Counted from the stretch's first letter, positions 1 to 8,448 are shown. The stretch: DNA of 39,707 bases from Paenibacillus sp. oral taxon 786 str. D14 (GCF_000159955.1 NZ_GG695970.1:49407-89113); one strand, 5' to 3'. The notes: generated from the sequence alone by a model not told the origin. Numbers and translations: made by a program.

Positions 1-1192
1 AGGCTTTATGCTCGAATTTCGAGGGGGTGTTCTCTCCCGGCCCCTTCTGAAAATAACGGCTGGCGAACCCGACGCACGCGACCAGCGCCGCGCCCATCGC
101 CGTCAGGTAGAACGGCTGTCGGCCGAACTGCTCAAACATCACGCCGCCGAAGGTTCCGCTGAGCAGTCCGGCGAGGCTCGACCAGACGATGGTGTACAAG
201 GCCATGCCCGTTGCCCGAAATTCGTCGGGGATCAGCCGGGTGAGCATGCGGATAGCCGTGACATAGAAGATGCCAAACGTCACGCCGTGCATCGCCTGGA
301 TCGCGAGGATGCCGTATGGCGACCCCGTCAGCCCCATCAGCAGGAACCGGACGGCGAACAGCAGGCTGGCTAGCAGCAGGAGCGGCAGCTCTTTATATTT
401 TTCCCCATGGAAGCTGAGGTAGATGAATACGGGGATTTCTGACAGCGACGAGGCCAGCATCGCCCAGCCGATCAGATTCTCGTTAGCCCCCAGCTCCTTC
501 AGGCTGATCGAGATAAACGCTTCGTTCATCCGCATGCCGATCGCCAGACAGAAGACGCAGCCAAAGAACCATAGCAGCTCTTTTTGCCGCAGAATGCCCC
601 ATATGCCCGACAGGTCCATCTTCGCCACGGTTGTTGGCTGGTCCTTGACGAACAGGATGAACCCGAGTGCAAGTCCGGCGATAGCAATCGACACCCACAT
701 CGTATTGGAGGAGCCGATCCGGGCGAGCACGTAACCGATAAGCAAGGCAAAGAAAGCATATCCAAACGAGCCAAACAGCCGGATGGAGATGAAATGGATG
801 CCATGCTGCTTGGCGGTTGTGATCGAGATTGTATCCGACAGCGGAAAGACCGGATAGAAGAAAAAGTAAAACAACGTAATAACCGCCATGATGAGAGAAA
901 ACGAGGTCGACGCCGATAAAAGAAACGTCAGCGCAATTTGCCCGATCAACAGGATGAGCAGGACTTTCTTAATCGTTTGATAACGGTCGCTGGCCAGACT
1001 CCATAGCAAATTGGAGACGACGGAGATCATGGGTCCCAGCGCGTACAGCAAGCCGATCTGGCTGGTCGAAAATCCCAGCTGGGCGTAAAACAGCGGGAAG
1101 TAGGAGGAAACAAGGACACTTGTTCCGTATATTGTAAAGGTAAAGGCGCGCAGCCATGCGATATCCATGCGGGCCGTGGTTTTCCGATTCAT
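1..1192 (-). CDS. MFS transporter, 3' end cut by window edge
   Basis: This frame stays open to the left edge, so about 397 residues are seen and the C-terminus is missing. It is a polytopic membrane protein with many hydrophobic helices, starting MNRKTTARMDIAWLRAFTF, which resembles LacY-like / phenylpropionate-type MFS permeases. It probably moves a small solute by cation symport or antiport; the substrate cannot be told. The chosen start is ATG at 1192, with a GGAG 12 bases upstream, which is rather far. A GTG ten codons earlier (1222) is an alternative without a clear ribosome site. A TATACT -10 box lies at 1253-1248 on the minus strand. The gene is divergent from the small protein at 1343. 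Confidence 0.8.
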   Translation of the reverse strand, partial: MNRKTTARMDIAWLRAFTFTIYGTSVLVSSYFPLFYAQLGFSTSQIGLLYALGPMISVVSNLLWSLASDRYQTIKKVLLILLIGQIALTFLLSASTSFSLIMAVITLFYFFFYPVFPLSDTISITTAKQHGIHFISIRLFGSFGYAFFALLIGYVLARIGSSNTMWVSIAIAGLALGFILFVKDQPTTVAKMDLSGIWGILRQKELLWFFGCVFCLAIGMRMNEAFISISLKELGANENLIGWAMLASSLSEIPVFIYLSFHGEKYKELPLLLLASLLFAVRFLLMGLTGSPYGILAIQAMHGVTFGIFYVTAIRMLTRLIPDEFRATGMALYTIVWSSLAGLLSGTFGGVMFEQFGRQPFYLTAMGAALVACVGFASRYFQKGPGENTPSKFEHKA

Positions 1193-1310
1193 GGGGTTTA
1201 CGTACTCCGTTTCTGCAGTCACATCATTTTTTTGCGTTATGCTAGCAAGTATACCAGAAATCCAGAGGTTCGGCGGCAATAAAAATTCCTTTTCATTAAC
1301 GAAAATCCTT

Positions 1311-1316
1311 TATACT
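1311..1316 (+). promoter_or_regulatory. -10 box of the 1343 gene
   Basis: TATACT, 26 bases before the start codon at 1343. No convincing -35 hexamer stands 17 bases upstream, so only the -10 element is called. Confidence 0.4.
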
Positions 1317-1342
1317 AAATCTTAAGAAGGAGGCGAAACGCC

Positions 1343-1660
1343 ATGATCGAAGGATTTGTATACGATGAGCGGCTGGATATCCATGTGCCGATGCTGGAGC
1401 GCCCTTTTGACGAATATGAGCTGGATGAACGGCTGGCGATGATCGCCTACTGGGAGGAAGTCCGCGGCCGAATTCCAACGAAAGTGATGGTGCTGGAACA
1501 GTCCATTGAGCACATGCTGAACGAAATGAACGAGGAGACCGACTTTGAGCGCAGCTGCCGTCTGAATGGGGAGATTGCCGAGCTGGCCAGCCGGATCAAC
1601 GATTTGCTGATTTGGTACCGTACGGTCCAGGAAGAGCCCTCGGCCAAAAGACATATGTGA
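1343..1660 (+). CDS. Conserved small cytosolic protein of unknown function
   Basis: This is a 105-residue acidic, helix-rich protein with no signal peptide or membrane segment. I do not recognise a family with certainty. The N-terminal part is rich in charged residues (YDERLDIHVP, FDEYELDERL). Residues 45-95 look like a helical hairpin. A very strong ribosome site, AAGAAGGAGG at 1322-1331, stands before the ATG. It is followed after 90 bases by ytpB, which has its own promoter, so it is probably a separate unit. Real coding is supported by the ribosome site, balanced composition and codon use like its neighbours. Function unknown. Confidence 0.75.
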   Translation: MIEGFVYDERLDIHVPMLERPFDEYELDERLAMIAYWEEVRGRIPTKVMVLEQSIEHMLNEMNEETDFERSCRLNGEIAELASRINDLLIWYRTVQEEPSAKRHM

Positions 1661-1670
1661 TTTTGTTTAT

Positions 1671-1699
1671 TTGTGCTTAAAGTTGGATCATATTATAAT
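1671..1699 (+). promoter_or_regulatory. SigA-type promoter of ytpB
   Basis: TTGTGC at 1671-1676 and a perfect TATAAT at 1694-1699 are separated by 17 bases. The expected transcript starts near 1706, about 45 bases before the TTG start of ytpB. Confidence 0.65.
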
Positions 1700-1750
1700 A
1701 TAGAATGGTTTTCAGACAGGCCGTATTAACAACGCAGTGGAGGCAAGCCA

Positions 1751-2830
1751 TTGATAGAACTTGAGCAAAGCCGAAACCAATTCCCGAAGGAGCCGATCCG
1801 GCTGATGAGTCGGGTTTATAAATTTATTTTGCCGGATGTCCATAAGGAGTTGGAGCGTTGGCGGAAGGATGCCGATGCGATTCCCGATCCTGAGCTAAGG
1901 CGACAGGCTTTGGCCAGCATCGCGACGAAGAAGTTCCATTGCCAGGGCGGTGCCGTGTATGCGGCCGCCAATTTACCGATGCGTCACGTCTTGATTCCGC
2001 TTATCGTTGCGTTTCAAACGATCAGCGATTATTTGGACAATTTATGCGACCGAAGCACCTCCAAGGATCCTGAGGATTTCCGGCTGTTGCACCAGAGCAT
2101 GCTCGACGCGGTGAATCCAGCGGCACAGCTGCGAAATTACTACGCCCTTCGCGAGGAGCAGGACGATGGAGGTTATTTGCACCGGCTGGTGAAGACTTGT
2201 CAGACGCAAATTGCCGAGCTGCAGGGTTACCTGGCTGCCATGCCGTACATCGTTGATCTTGTAGGACTTTATACCGACCTGCAGGTGTACAAGCACATCG
2301 ATCCGCAGGAACGCGAAGCGAAGCTGCTGAGCTGGTGGGCTGAGCACGAACACCGTGCCCCGCATTTGCGATGGAATGAGTTCGCGGCAGCGACAGGCTC
2401 CACCCTTGGGGTGTTTATGTTGTTCCTGGCGTCTAGCCACAAAGGGCTGGATGAACGAAGCGCACAAACGATCCACGCGGCTTATTTTCCGCATGTCTGC
2501 GGGCTGCATATCCTGCTGGACTACTTGATTGACCAAGCGGAGGATGAGCTTGGTGGGGACTTGAACTTTTGCAGTTACTACGATAGCAAGGAAACGATGT
2601 TGAGCCGAATCACATTGATCGTCGAGGGAGCGCGGCAGGATATCCGGAAGCTGCCGGCTTCCTCGTTTCATAAAATGATCATTGAAGGCCTGCTGGCCTT
2701 GTATTTATCTGATCCGAAGGTCAGCCAGCAGGACGAAATCCGCGAGGTATCCAAACGGTTGATGCGCCGGAGCCCGCTGATGCGGTTGTTCTTTTTCGCT
2801 AACAGCCTGTGGATTCGCAAGCATCTTTAA
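1751..2830 (+). CDS. ytpB: Tetraprenyl-beta-curcumene synthase family protein (YtpB, DUF2600)
   Basis: This 359-residue protein matches the YtpB/DUF2600 terpene synthase family. In Bacillus that family cyclises heptaprenyl diphosphate to tetraprenyl-beta-curcumene, the first step toward C35 sesquarterpenes. Two aspartate-rich segments expected to hold Mg-diphosphate are visible: DYLDNLCD at residues 93-100 and DYLIDQAED at 257-265. The conserved FHCQGGAVYA stretch is at about residues 62-71. The length is normal for the family. The start is TTG at 1751, preceded by AGTGGAGGC; no upstream ATG fits. It is followed by pfkA after 49 bases without a terminator, so co-transcription is possible, although no metabolic link is evident. 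Confidence 0.88.
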   Translation: MIELEQSRNQFPKEPIRLMSRVYKFILPDVHKELERWRKDADAIPDPELRRQALASIATKKFHCQGGAVYAAANLPMRHVLIPLIVAFQTISDYLDNLCDRSTSKDPEDFRLLHQSMLDAVNPAAQLRNYYALREEQDDGGYLHRLVKTCQTQIAELQGYLAAMPYIVDLVGLYTDLQVYKHIDPQEREAKLLSWWAEHEHRAPHLRWNEFAAATGSTLGVFMLFLASSHKGLDERSAQTIHAAYFPHVCGLHILLDYLIDQAEDELGGDLNFCSYYDSKETMLSRITLIVEGARQDIRKLPASSFHKMIIEGLLALYLSDPKVSQQDEIREVSKRLMRRSPLMRLFFFANSLWIRKHL

Positions 2831-2879
2831 GATTTAGTGCATTGTTAACTTACTTACAACTGAATTAGGAGGAATTATC

Positions 2880-3851
2880 ATGTCAGCAGTTAAAAAAATC
2901 GCAGTGCTTACCAGCGGAGGAGACTCCCAGGGGATGAACGCAGCTGTACGCGCCGTTGTCCGGAGCGGGTTGTACTACGGCCTGGAAGTGTACGGGATTC
3001 AACGCGGCTATCAAGGCTTGCTGAATAATGACATTTTCCAAATGGACATCCGCAGCGTTGGCGATATCATTCAACGCGGGGGGACAATTCTTCAATCTGC
3101 ACGCTGCCTGGAGTTCAAGACACCGGAAGGCCAACAACGCGGCGCGGAAATTTTGCGTGAGCACGGCATCGACGGCCTTGTCGTCATCGGCGGCGACGGC
3201 TCCTATCAAGGGGCAGAGAAGCTGAGCAAGCTGGGCATTAAGACGATGGGACTGCCGGGGACGATCGACAATGACATCTCCTTTACGGACTACACCATCG
3301 GTTTTGATACCGCAGTAAGCATCGTCGTGGACGCGGTCAACAAGCTGCGCGACACGATGTCCTCTCACGAACGGGCTTCCGTCGTTGAGGTTATGGGCCG
3401 TCATTGCGGCGATATCGCGCTGCATGCCGGTTTGGCTGCGGGGGCGGAGACGATCCTTGTACCGGAAGTACCGTTTGACCTGGACGAAGTAGCGGACCGC
3501 ATGAAGCAAAACTTTGAAAAAGGGAAACGCCACAGCATCGTGATCGTAGCCGAAGGCGTTGGCAGCGGCGAGGACGTTGTGCAGGCGATCAAGCAGCGCC
3601 AACCTTCCGTTGAACCGCGCGCGACGGTTCTTGGTCACATTCAACGCGGCGGATCGCCAACGCCGTTTGACCGTAACCTGGCCAGCCGTCTCGGTGACTT
3701 CGCCGTGCGCAGCCTCATTGCCGGCGAATCGAACAAAGCCTGCGGCGTGATCGGCGGCGAAATGGTATTGACCGACATCGAGAAGGTTGTCAGCACGAAG
3801 AAGCCGTTTAACATGGAACTGTACGAGCTGGCGTCGCGGTTGTCGCAGTAA
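2880..3851 (+). CDS. pfkA: ATP-dependent 6-phosphofructokinase
   Basis: The 323-residue protein phosphorylates fructose 6-phosphate to fructose 1,6-bisphosphate in glycolysis. Family motifs are complete: TSGGD at 11-15, GGDGS at 104-108, the catalytic PGTIDND at 126-132 (base Asp130) and MGRHCGD at 172-178. A glycine follows the GGD (G107), as in ATP-dependent rather than pyrophosphate-dependent enzymes. The first loop reads GGDSQGMNA, with Gln17 where Bacillus enzymes have Pro. The ribosome site is AGGAGG. In Bacillus pfkA sits with accDA and pyk; here it stands after ytpB and before a terminator, so this may be a second or relocated copy. Confidence 0.93.
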   Translation: MSAVKKIAVLTSGGDSQGMNAAVRAVVRSGLYYGLEVYGIQRGYQGLLNNDIFQMDIRSVGDIIQRGGTILQSARCLEFKTPEGQQRGAEILREHGIDGLVVIGGDGSYQGAEKLSKLGIKTMGLPGTIDNDISFTDYTIGFDTAVSIVVDAVNKLRDTMSSHERASVVEVMGRHCGDIALHAGLAAGAETILVPEVPFDLDEVADRMKQNFEKGKRHSIVIVAEGVGSGEDVVQAIKQRQPSVEPRATVLGHIQRGGSPTPFDRNLASRLGDFAVRSLIAGESNKACGVIGGEMVLTDIEKVVSTKKPFNMELYELASRLSQ

Positions 3852-3884
3852 GCATCCGCACGGATTGCTCAGAGTTAGGCCTAA

Positions 3885-3911
3885 TTGACTAAGGGGAGTC
3901 AGGTTTATAAC
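3885..3911 (+). promoter_or_regulatory. Possible promoter of the ABC/monooxygenase operon, overlapping the pfkA terminator
   Basis: TTGACT at 3885-3890 and TATAAC at 3906-3911 have a short 15-base spacer. The -10 falls inside the pfkA terminator loop and stem. No better promoter is visible before the ATPase gene at 3956. Confidence 0.3.
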
Positions 3912-3925
3912 CTGGCTCTTTTTTT
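3896..3925 (+). terminator. Rho-independent terminator of pfkA
   Basis: A 10-bp stem (3896-3905 with 3909-3918, one G-T pair) and a 3-base loop are followed by seven T (3919-3925). Confidence 0.85.
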
Positions 3926-3955
3926 GTTCCAAAAAACTGTGGGGAGGTAGATGGG

Positions 3956-4765
3956 ATGTCAGACAACGCAAAAATCAGGTTCGAGAACGTGACGAAAACT
4001 TTCACCGTCCGTGACCCTAAAAAAAGCGGGGCAGCTCAACTGTTTACGGCGGTCAAAGATTTGAACTTCACCGTCAGGGAAGGGGAATTTCTAACGCTAG
4101 TCGGGCCAAGCGGTTGCGGAAAATCTACGCTGCTGGATATGATCAGCGGGTTGTCCGCTCCGACCCGCGGGAGAATTCTGATGGACGGCGAGGAAATTAC
4201 AGGTCCCGGCTTAGATCGCGGCATCGTGTTTCAGCAATATGCCTTATTTCCTTGGAAGACGGCCCGGGGCAACATCGAGTTTGGATTGGAGGCCAAAGGG
4301 GTACCCAAGCAGGAACGGAAGGAACAAGCCGATCATTTCCTCTTCCTTGTCGGGCTTGCTTCCTTCGGCGACCGATATCCGCATGAGCTGTCCGGCGGGA
4401 TGAAGCAACGTGTCGCCATCGCTCGCAGCCTCGCGTTTAACCCGGATGTGCTGCTTATGGATGAACCGTTTGCAGCATTGGATGCTCAGACGCGGGAATC
4501 TTTGCAGGGGGAATTGCTGAGAATCTGGGAGCAAACGAAAAAGACGATTATTTTTATCACCCATGGGATTGATGAGGCCGTTTATCTGGGGGAACGCGTT
4601 GTCGTTCTCACACCGGGCCCGGGTACGGTAAGACATATCGTTGATGTACCGCTCAAATCGAGACTCGACGATGCGGATGTTCGCTCTCATCCCGATTTCG
4701 TAAAGATCCGTCATGAAGTCTGGAATTTGCTTCACGAGCCGGTGTATCAAGGAGCTTATATCTAA
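3956..4765 (+). CDS. ABC transporter ATPase, nitrate/sulfonate/taurine type (SsuB-like)
   Basis: This 269-residue protein is the ATP-hydrolysing subunit of an importer. It shows Walker A GPSGCGKST at 50-58, Q-loop Gln94, signature LSGGMKQR at 145-152, Walker B LLMDEP with Asp169-Glu170, and switch His203. The QYALFPWKT segment after the Q-loop is typical of the SsuB/TauB/NrtD group. The ribosome site GGGGAGG precedes the ATG. It is the first gene of a four-gene operon with a permease, a flavin monooxygenase and a substrate-binding lipoprotein. That context points to uptake of a sulfonate or related organosulfur compound, but the substrate is inferred only. Confidence 0.9.
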   Translation: MSDNAKIRFENVTKTFTVRDPKKSGAAQLFTAVKDLNFTVREGEFLTLVGPSGCGKSTLLDMISGLSAPTRGRILMDGEEITGPGLDRGIVFQQYALFPWKTARGNIEFGLEAKGVPKQERKEQADHFLFLVGLASFGDRYPHELSGGMKQRVAIARSLAFNPDVLLMDEPFAALDAQTRESLQGELLRIWEQTKKTIIFITHGIDEAVYLGERVVVLTPGPGTVRHIVDVPLKSRLDDADVRSHPDFVKIRHEVWNLLHEPVYQGAYI

Positions 4766-4786
4766 ACGAAAAAGGAGTGGGTACGA

Positions 4787-5611
4787 ATGGAAACCGCAAA
4801 GTCCGTCCCTGCAAGCCTGCCGGCAAGGAATATAAAAGTGGCTCTTGTTGCAGGTCTGCGCAAATTGGTACGGCAATCGATTGTTCTGATTGGTTTGTTT
4901 CTGTTATGGGAAGCAGCACCCCGGTTGGGGCTGGTGGATCCGGCATTTTTGCCGCCATTCACTGATGTGATCCGATCGCTGGTTCACTTGATTACTTCGG
5001 GAGAATTGCTCCAACACTTTTCGGCGAGTATTGTCCGTTCGCTGTCCGGATTTCTGTTAGCACTGATTGTGGCCATTCCGCTAGGACTAATCATCGGCTG
5101 GTATCCGGTAGCCCGAGAACTGCTGAATCCCATTCTTGAACTGTTCCGGAATACCGCGGCGCTGGCCTTGCTTCCGGTGTTTATGCTGCTGCTCGGCATC
5201 GGGGAGACTTCCAAAATCGCGATTGTCCTTTTCGCTTGCGCCTGGCCGATCCTTCTGAATACGATCGCGGCCGTTGGTAACGTTGACCCCTTGCTCATCA
5301 AGTCCGCCAAGTCAATGAAGTTATCCTCTTCCAAGCTGTTTTTGAAGGTGATTTTACCGGCCTCCGTGCCAACGATTTTTACCGGTATCCGCATGGCGGG
5401 GACGGGGGCGATTCTCGTATTAATTGCCGCCGAGATGGTCGGGGCGAAGGAAGGGCTTGGGTATCTGATCACGTATTCGCAGTACAATTTCGAAATTCCT
5501 AAAATGTATGCGGGGATTCTCGCCATCTCCTTGCTTGGTCTGATCATTAACTACGGTTTAGTGAGTTTGGAGCACAAGTTATCGAAATGGAATACGCAGA
5601 CGAACAGTTAA
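4787..5611 (+). CDS. ABC transporter permease, SsuC/TauC type
   Basis: This 274-residue integral membrane protein has about six hydrophobic helices. It carries the BPD-type EAA region at about residues 165-190 (KSAKSMKLSSSKLFLKVILP), the site that docks on the ATPase. The AEMVGAKEGLGYLI stretch near residue 225 is characteristic of the SsuC/TauC/NrtB permeases. The ribosome site AAGGAG stands before ATG 4787, 21 bases after the ATPase gene, so the two are co-expressed. It forms the channel of the importer encoded by this operon. Confidence 0.9.
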   Translation: METAKSVPASLPARNIKVALVAGLRKLVRQSIVLIGLFLLWEAAPRLGLVDPAFLPPFTDVIRSLVHLITSGELLQHFSASIVRSLSGFLLALIVAIPLGLIIGWYPVARELLNPILELFRNTAALALLPVFMLLLGIGETSKIAIVLFACAWPILLNTIAAVGNVDPLLIKSAKSMKLSSSKLFLKVILPASVPTIFTGIRMAGTGAILVLIAAEMVGAKEGLGYLITYSQYNFEIPKMYAGILAISLLGLIINYGLVSLEHKLSKWNTQTNS

Positions 5612-5635
5612 TTGGCGAGATTTAGGGTTTGGAAT

Positions 5636-5657
5636 AACGTCAATCGACGTTTTTCTT
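5636..5657 (+). repeat. Small hairpin followed by TTTTCTT, also found near 28495
   Basis: AACGTC at 5636-5641 pairs with GACGTT at 5646-5651 across a 4-base loop and is followed by TTTTCTT. The 12-base string GACGTTTTTCTT recurs at 28504-28515, again with a matching upstream arm. It could act as a weak attenuator between permease and monooxygenase, or be a dispersed repeat. Confidence 0.45.
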
Positions 5658-5705
5658 GTAGTCGAAATATGACTAAACAAATTGGAAAACTAGGAGTGGT
5701 GAACG

Positions 5706-7052
5706 ATGTCAAACAAGCAAATGAAATTGGGAGCTTTCTTTAATTTGCCAGGGCATCATGTGGCGAGCTGGCGACATCCGCAAACCGAGGCTCACCGTAC
5801 GTTCGACCTCGAGTATTTGCAGGATTTGGCGCGGTTAGCTGAGCGGGGGAAATTTGATATGATCTTCTTCGCCGATGTCCTTGGCTTGCGCCCTTCCGGT
5901 AACCAGGCCGCTTCGGCACTCAAGCTGGATCCGCTGATTATTCTCGCAGCGCTCGCGTCCGTCACGAAACATATTGGCCTCACCGCGACGCTGACGACGA
6001 CCTATAACGAACCTTATCAGGTGGCACGCAAATTTGCGGCGATCGATCACTTATCCAAGGGGCGTGCGGCTTGGAATGTCGTCACCTCTGCCAATGAGCG
6101 GGAATCACTGCTGTTCGGAAAGCTCAAGCATCTCGAGCATGCTCGCAGATATGAACGGGCGGATGAGTTTGTGGAAGTCGTGAAGAAGCTCTGGCTCTCC
6201 ATCGAACGGGAAGCGATTGTTCTTGACAAGGAAGGCGGCCGAATCCTGGACGTAGAGAAGCTCCACCCGTTGGATTTTGAAGGCGAGTGGTTTAAAGTTC
6301 AGGGGCTGCTTGACGCACCTTCGACGCCGCAGGGGCATCCGGTCATCGTACAAGCGGGATCGTCGGAGGCGGGAAAAGATCTGGCGGCCAAAACCGCAGA
6401 GGTTATCTTCACCGCATGGCAAACGCTGGAGGAAGCCCAAACGTTCTATCGGGATGTGAAGGGCCGCCTTGCGAAATATGGGCGTAAACCGGACGATCTG
6501 AAGATCATGCCGGGGGTGTTCATTACGGTGGCGAAGACGGAAGCGGAAGCGATCGCCAAGCGGAAGGAGTTAAACAGCTACATTTTGCCTGAAGTCGGCT
6601 TGGAGTATTTATCCAACTTCATCGGGACGGATCTGACGGGCTATGATGTGGATGCACCGCTGCCGGAATTTGCGGCGTCAGAGGACAAGACGAATCCGCA
6701 GATTCGCTCCAATCTGATCCGTGCGCTGGCCGAACGTGAAGGGTTAACTACGATCCGCGAGGTGTATGAGCATATTGCGGGAGCACGGGGGCACCGGGAA
6801 ATTGTGGGCACGCCGGGACAGATCGCGGACCAACTGGAGGAATGGTTCCTGAATGAAGGGGCGGACGGCTTTAACATCATGCCGCCTACGTTCCCGGAAG
6901 GATTTCGGGATATCGTCGAACTGGTCATTCCGGAGCTACAGCGGCGCGGATTGTTCCGCACGGAATATGAGAGCACCACATTACGCGGCAATCTAGGGTT
7001 ATCTGTTCCCGCTTATCCCTCTCGCAAAGAAGCGCCATCCGCTTTGATCTAA
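5706..7052 (+). CDS. FMN-dependent monooxygenase, NtaA/SnaA/DszA/SoxA family
   Basis: This is a 448-residue flavin-dependent, luciferase-like (LLM) oxygenase. The N-terminus (KLGAFFNLPGHHVASWRHP), the FDMIFFADVLG strand, and GRAAWNVVTSANERES are characteristic of the NtaA/DszA branch, which oxidises substrates such as nitrilotriacetate, dibenzothiophene or sulfonated compounds with reduced FMN and oxygen. The length is typical of the branch. It sits between the permease and the binding protein of an SsuABC-like importer, so it probably cleaves the imported compound to release sulfite. No flavin reductase is encoded here, so reduced FMN must come from elsewhere. The ribosome site GGAGTGG precedes ATG 5706. 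Confidence 0.87.
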   Translation: MSNKQMKLGAFFNLPGHHVASWRHPQTEAHRTFDLEYLQDLARLAERGKFDMIFFADVLGLRPSGNQAASALKLDPLIILAALASVTKHIGLTATLTTTYNEPYQVARKFAAIDHLSKGRAAWNVVTSANERESLLFGKLKHLEHARRYERADEFVEVVKKLWLSIEREAIVLDKEGGRILDVEKLHPLDFEGEWFKVQGLLDAPSTPQGHPVIVQAGSSEAGKDLAAKTAEVIFTAWQTLEEAQTFYRDVKGRLAKYGRKPDDLKIMPGVFITVAKTEAEAIAKRKELNSYILPEVGLEYLSNFIGTDLTGYDVDAPLPEFAASEDKTNPQIRSNLIRALAEREGLTTIREVYEHIAGARGHREIVGTPGQIADQLEEWFLNEGADGFNIMPPTFPEGFRDIVELVIPELQRRGLFRTEYESTTLRGNLGLSVPAYPSRKEAPSALI

Positions 7053-7085
7053 ATCCAAACGAAAAATAAAGGTCGGTGTAAGTAA

Positions 7086-8105
7086 ATGCATAAACCAAGG
7101 AGACAATCCATAACGCTGCTGGCGGTGGTGCTGGTTGCCGGGGCCTTGCTGGCGGGTTGCGCTGGGGGCAAGACCGGGGCGAACGGAGGAGAAGATAAGG
7201 TCCTCCAATACAATTCGTCCCCAGGCACGGTGTCATTCCCGGAGCTGGCAGAGGACCTCGGCTATCTGGGGGATGTGAAGCTGGAGTCGATCGGGAGTAC
7301 GACAGGTGGTCCGGAAAGCATTCAATTAACGGCGACGAAGCAGACCGATTTTGGATTGGCTTTTAACGGGGCGATCATTAAATCGGTGGCCCAGAACGTA
7401 AAGATCAAATCCGTGGTCGGCTCGTACGGCAGCGATAAAGATACGTATATCGGCGCTTATGTGCTGGAGAGCAGCTCCATCCGGACGGCCAAAGATTTTA
7501 TCGGCAAAAAGGTCGGAGTGAACACGTTAGGCGCGCATTTGGAATTTATGACCAAGGATTACTTGCGTCTAGGCGGATTAACCGAGAAAGAAATCAGCCA
7601 AGTCACCTTGGTTACGGTGCCCTCTGGAAATGCGGAGCAAATTTTGCGCAGCGGGCAGATCGAAGTCGTCCTATTGAGCGGCGTGGCCAGAGACCGGGCT
7701 TTGGAAAAGGGCGGCCTCGTGGAATTATTCAGGGATATCGACGTTTATCAGACGGAGTTTACGGCGGGCGATTACTTTTTTACCGAGGAGTACATTAAGA
7801 ATAACCCGAACACGGTAAGGCAATTCGTTGAAGGCGTCGCAAAAGCGATCGAATGGGAACGCACCACACCGCGGGAAGAAGTGATCAAGCGAATGGAAAG
7901 CATCGTAGAGAAGAGAGACGGCAAGGACGCAACCCTGAATCTGAAATACTGGAAGAGTCCGGGGATTGCTACGGAAGGAGGAGTGATTACTTCGGAGGAA
8001 TACCAGCGCTGGATCGATTGGTTGGTTAACGAGGGTGAACTGAAGGAGGGGCAATTGAAACCGGAGGATCTGTATACCAACGAATTTAATCCCTATGCCA
8101 AGTAA
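7086..8105 (+). CDS. Substrate-binding lipoprotein of the sulfonate-type ABC importer (SsuA-like)
   Basis: This 339-residue extracytoplasmic protein starts with a lipoprotein signal peptide: positive MHKPRRQ, a hydrophobic core, and lipobox LLAGC with the lipidated Cys at residue 25. The mature part has the NMT1/SsuA-type fold hallmarks, for instance GGPESIQLTATKQTDFGLAF followed by the second-domain phrase DFIGKKVGVN at about 140-149. It presents the ligand to the permease at 4787. It is the last gene of the operon, 33 bases after the monooxygenase, and is followed by a terminator. The ligand could be an aliphatic sulfonate or another oxidisable S- or N-compound. Confidence 0.88.
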   Translation: MHKPRRQSITLLAVVLVAGALLAGCAGGKTGANGGEDKVLQYNSSPGTVSFPELAEDLGYLGDVKLESIGSTTGGPESIQLTATKQTDFGLAFNGAIIKSVAQNVKIKSVVGSYGSDKDTYIGAYVLESSSIRTAKDFIGKKVGVNTLGAHLEFMTKDYLRLGGLTEKEISQVTLVTVPSGNAEQILRSGQIEVVLLSGVARDRALEKGGLVELFRDIDVYQTEFTAGDYFFTEEYIKNNPNTVRQFVEGVAKAIEWERTTPREEVIKRMESIVEKRDGKDATLNLKYWKSPGIATEGGVITSEEYQRWIDWLVNEGELKEGQLKPEDLYTNEFNPYAK

Positions 8106-8120
8106 CCGATATGGATGAAG

Positions 8121-8153
8121 GAGGCCGTTCCCTGTTGGGGCGGCCTCTTCTTG
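8121..8153 (+). terminator. Terminator of the ABC/monooxygenase operon
   Basis: GAGGCCG at 8121-8127 pairs with CGGCCTC at 8141-8147, with an inner CCC/GGG, followed by TTCTTG. Confidence 0.75.
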
Positions 8154-8189
8154 ATGCCCGTTGATGAAACTCCACGATATGGGGAAGTT

Positions 8190-8198
8190 TGCTATAAT
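8190..8198 (+). promoter_or_regulatory. Extended -10 promoter of the DUF3906 gene
   Basis: TGCTATAAT is an extended -10 (TG, one base, perfect TATAAT at 8193-8198). There is no clear -35, as is common for extended -10 promoters. It lies 34 bases before the start at 8232. Confidence 0.6.
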
Positions 8199-8231
8199 AA
8201 GTTGAGCTTAAGGGTCAGAGGAGGATCTCAC

Positions 8232-8444
8232 ATGTACCTGTATCGTTTGGAGGCCGACACCTCCGCCGGTCCGTTTACGATCATCATTGCTGCCGAAGGG
8301 GAGGAGAAGGCGTTTGCCGCGGCGGAAGAGCATTTGCAGCGGCAGGTGCTGCCCGCTCCCACAATCACGGAGCTGTCGATTGTGGAGAAGAAGCGGATCG
8401 TGCCCGGGGCCGGGTACGTGGTGGCTATCGGCGAACCGCGCTAA
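8232..8444 (+). CDS. DUF3906 family protein
   Basis: This is a 70-residue small soluble protein. The MYLYRLEADTS start, the FTIIIAAEGEEKAF strand-helix unit and the C-terminal EKKRIVPGAGYVV match the DUF3906 family of Bacillales, whose function is unknown. The start is ATG 8232 because AGGAGG stands ten bases before it; a longer in-frame reading from 8115 would run through the preceding terminator and the promoter. It is monocistronic, between an extended -10 promoter and a two-way terminator. Confidence 0.8.
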   Translation: MYLYRLEADTSAGPFTIIIAAEGEEKAFAAAEEHLQRQVLPAPTITELSIVEKKRIVPGAGYVVAIGEPR

Positions 8445-8448
8445 TGAC

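Noticed and set aside
2883..3971. A 362-codon minus-strand frame across pfkA
   Set aside because: It is antisense to a textbook phosphofructokinase, with His/Arg-rich composition, no family match and no ribosome site.
8115..8231. An N-terminal extension of the DUF3906 protein
   Set aside because: It runs through a terminator and an extended -10 promoter; ATG 8232 has AGGAGG.
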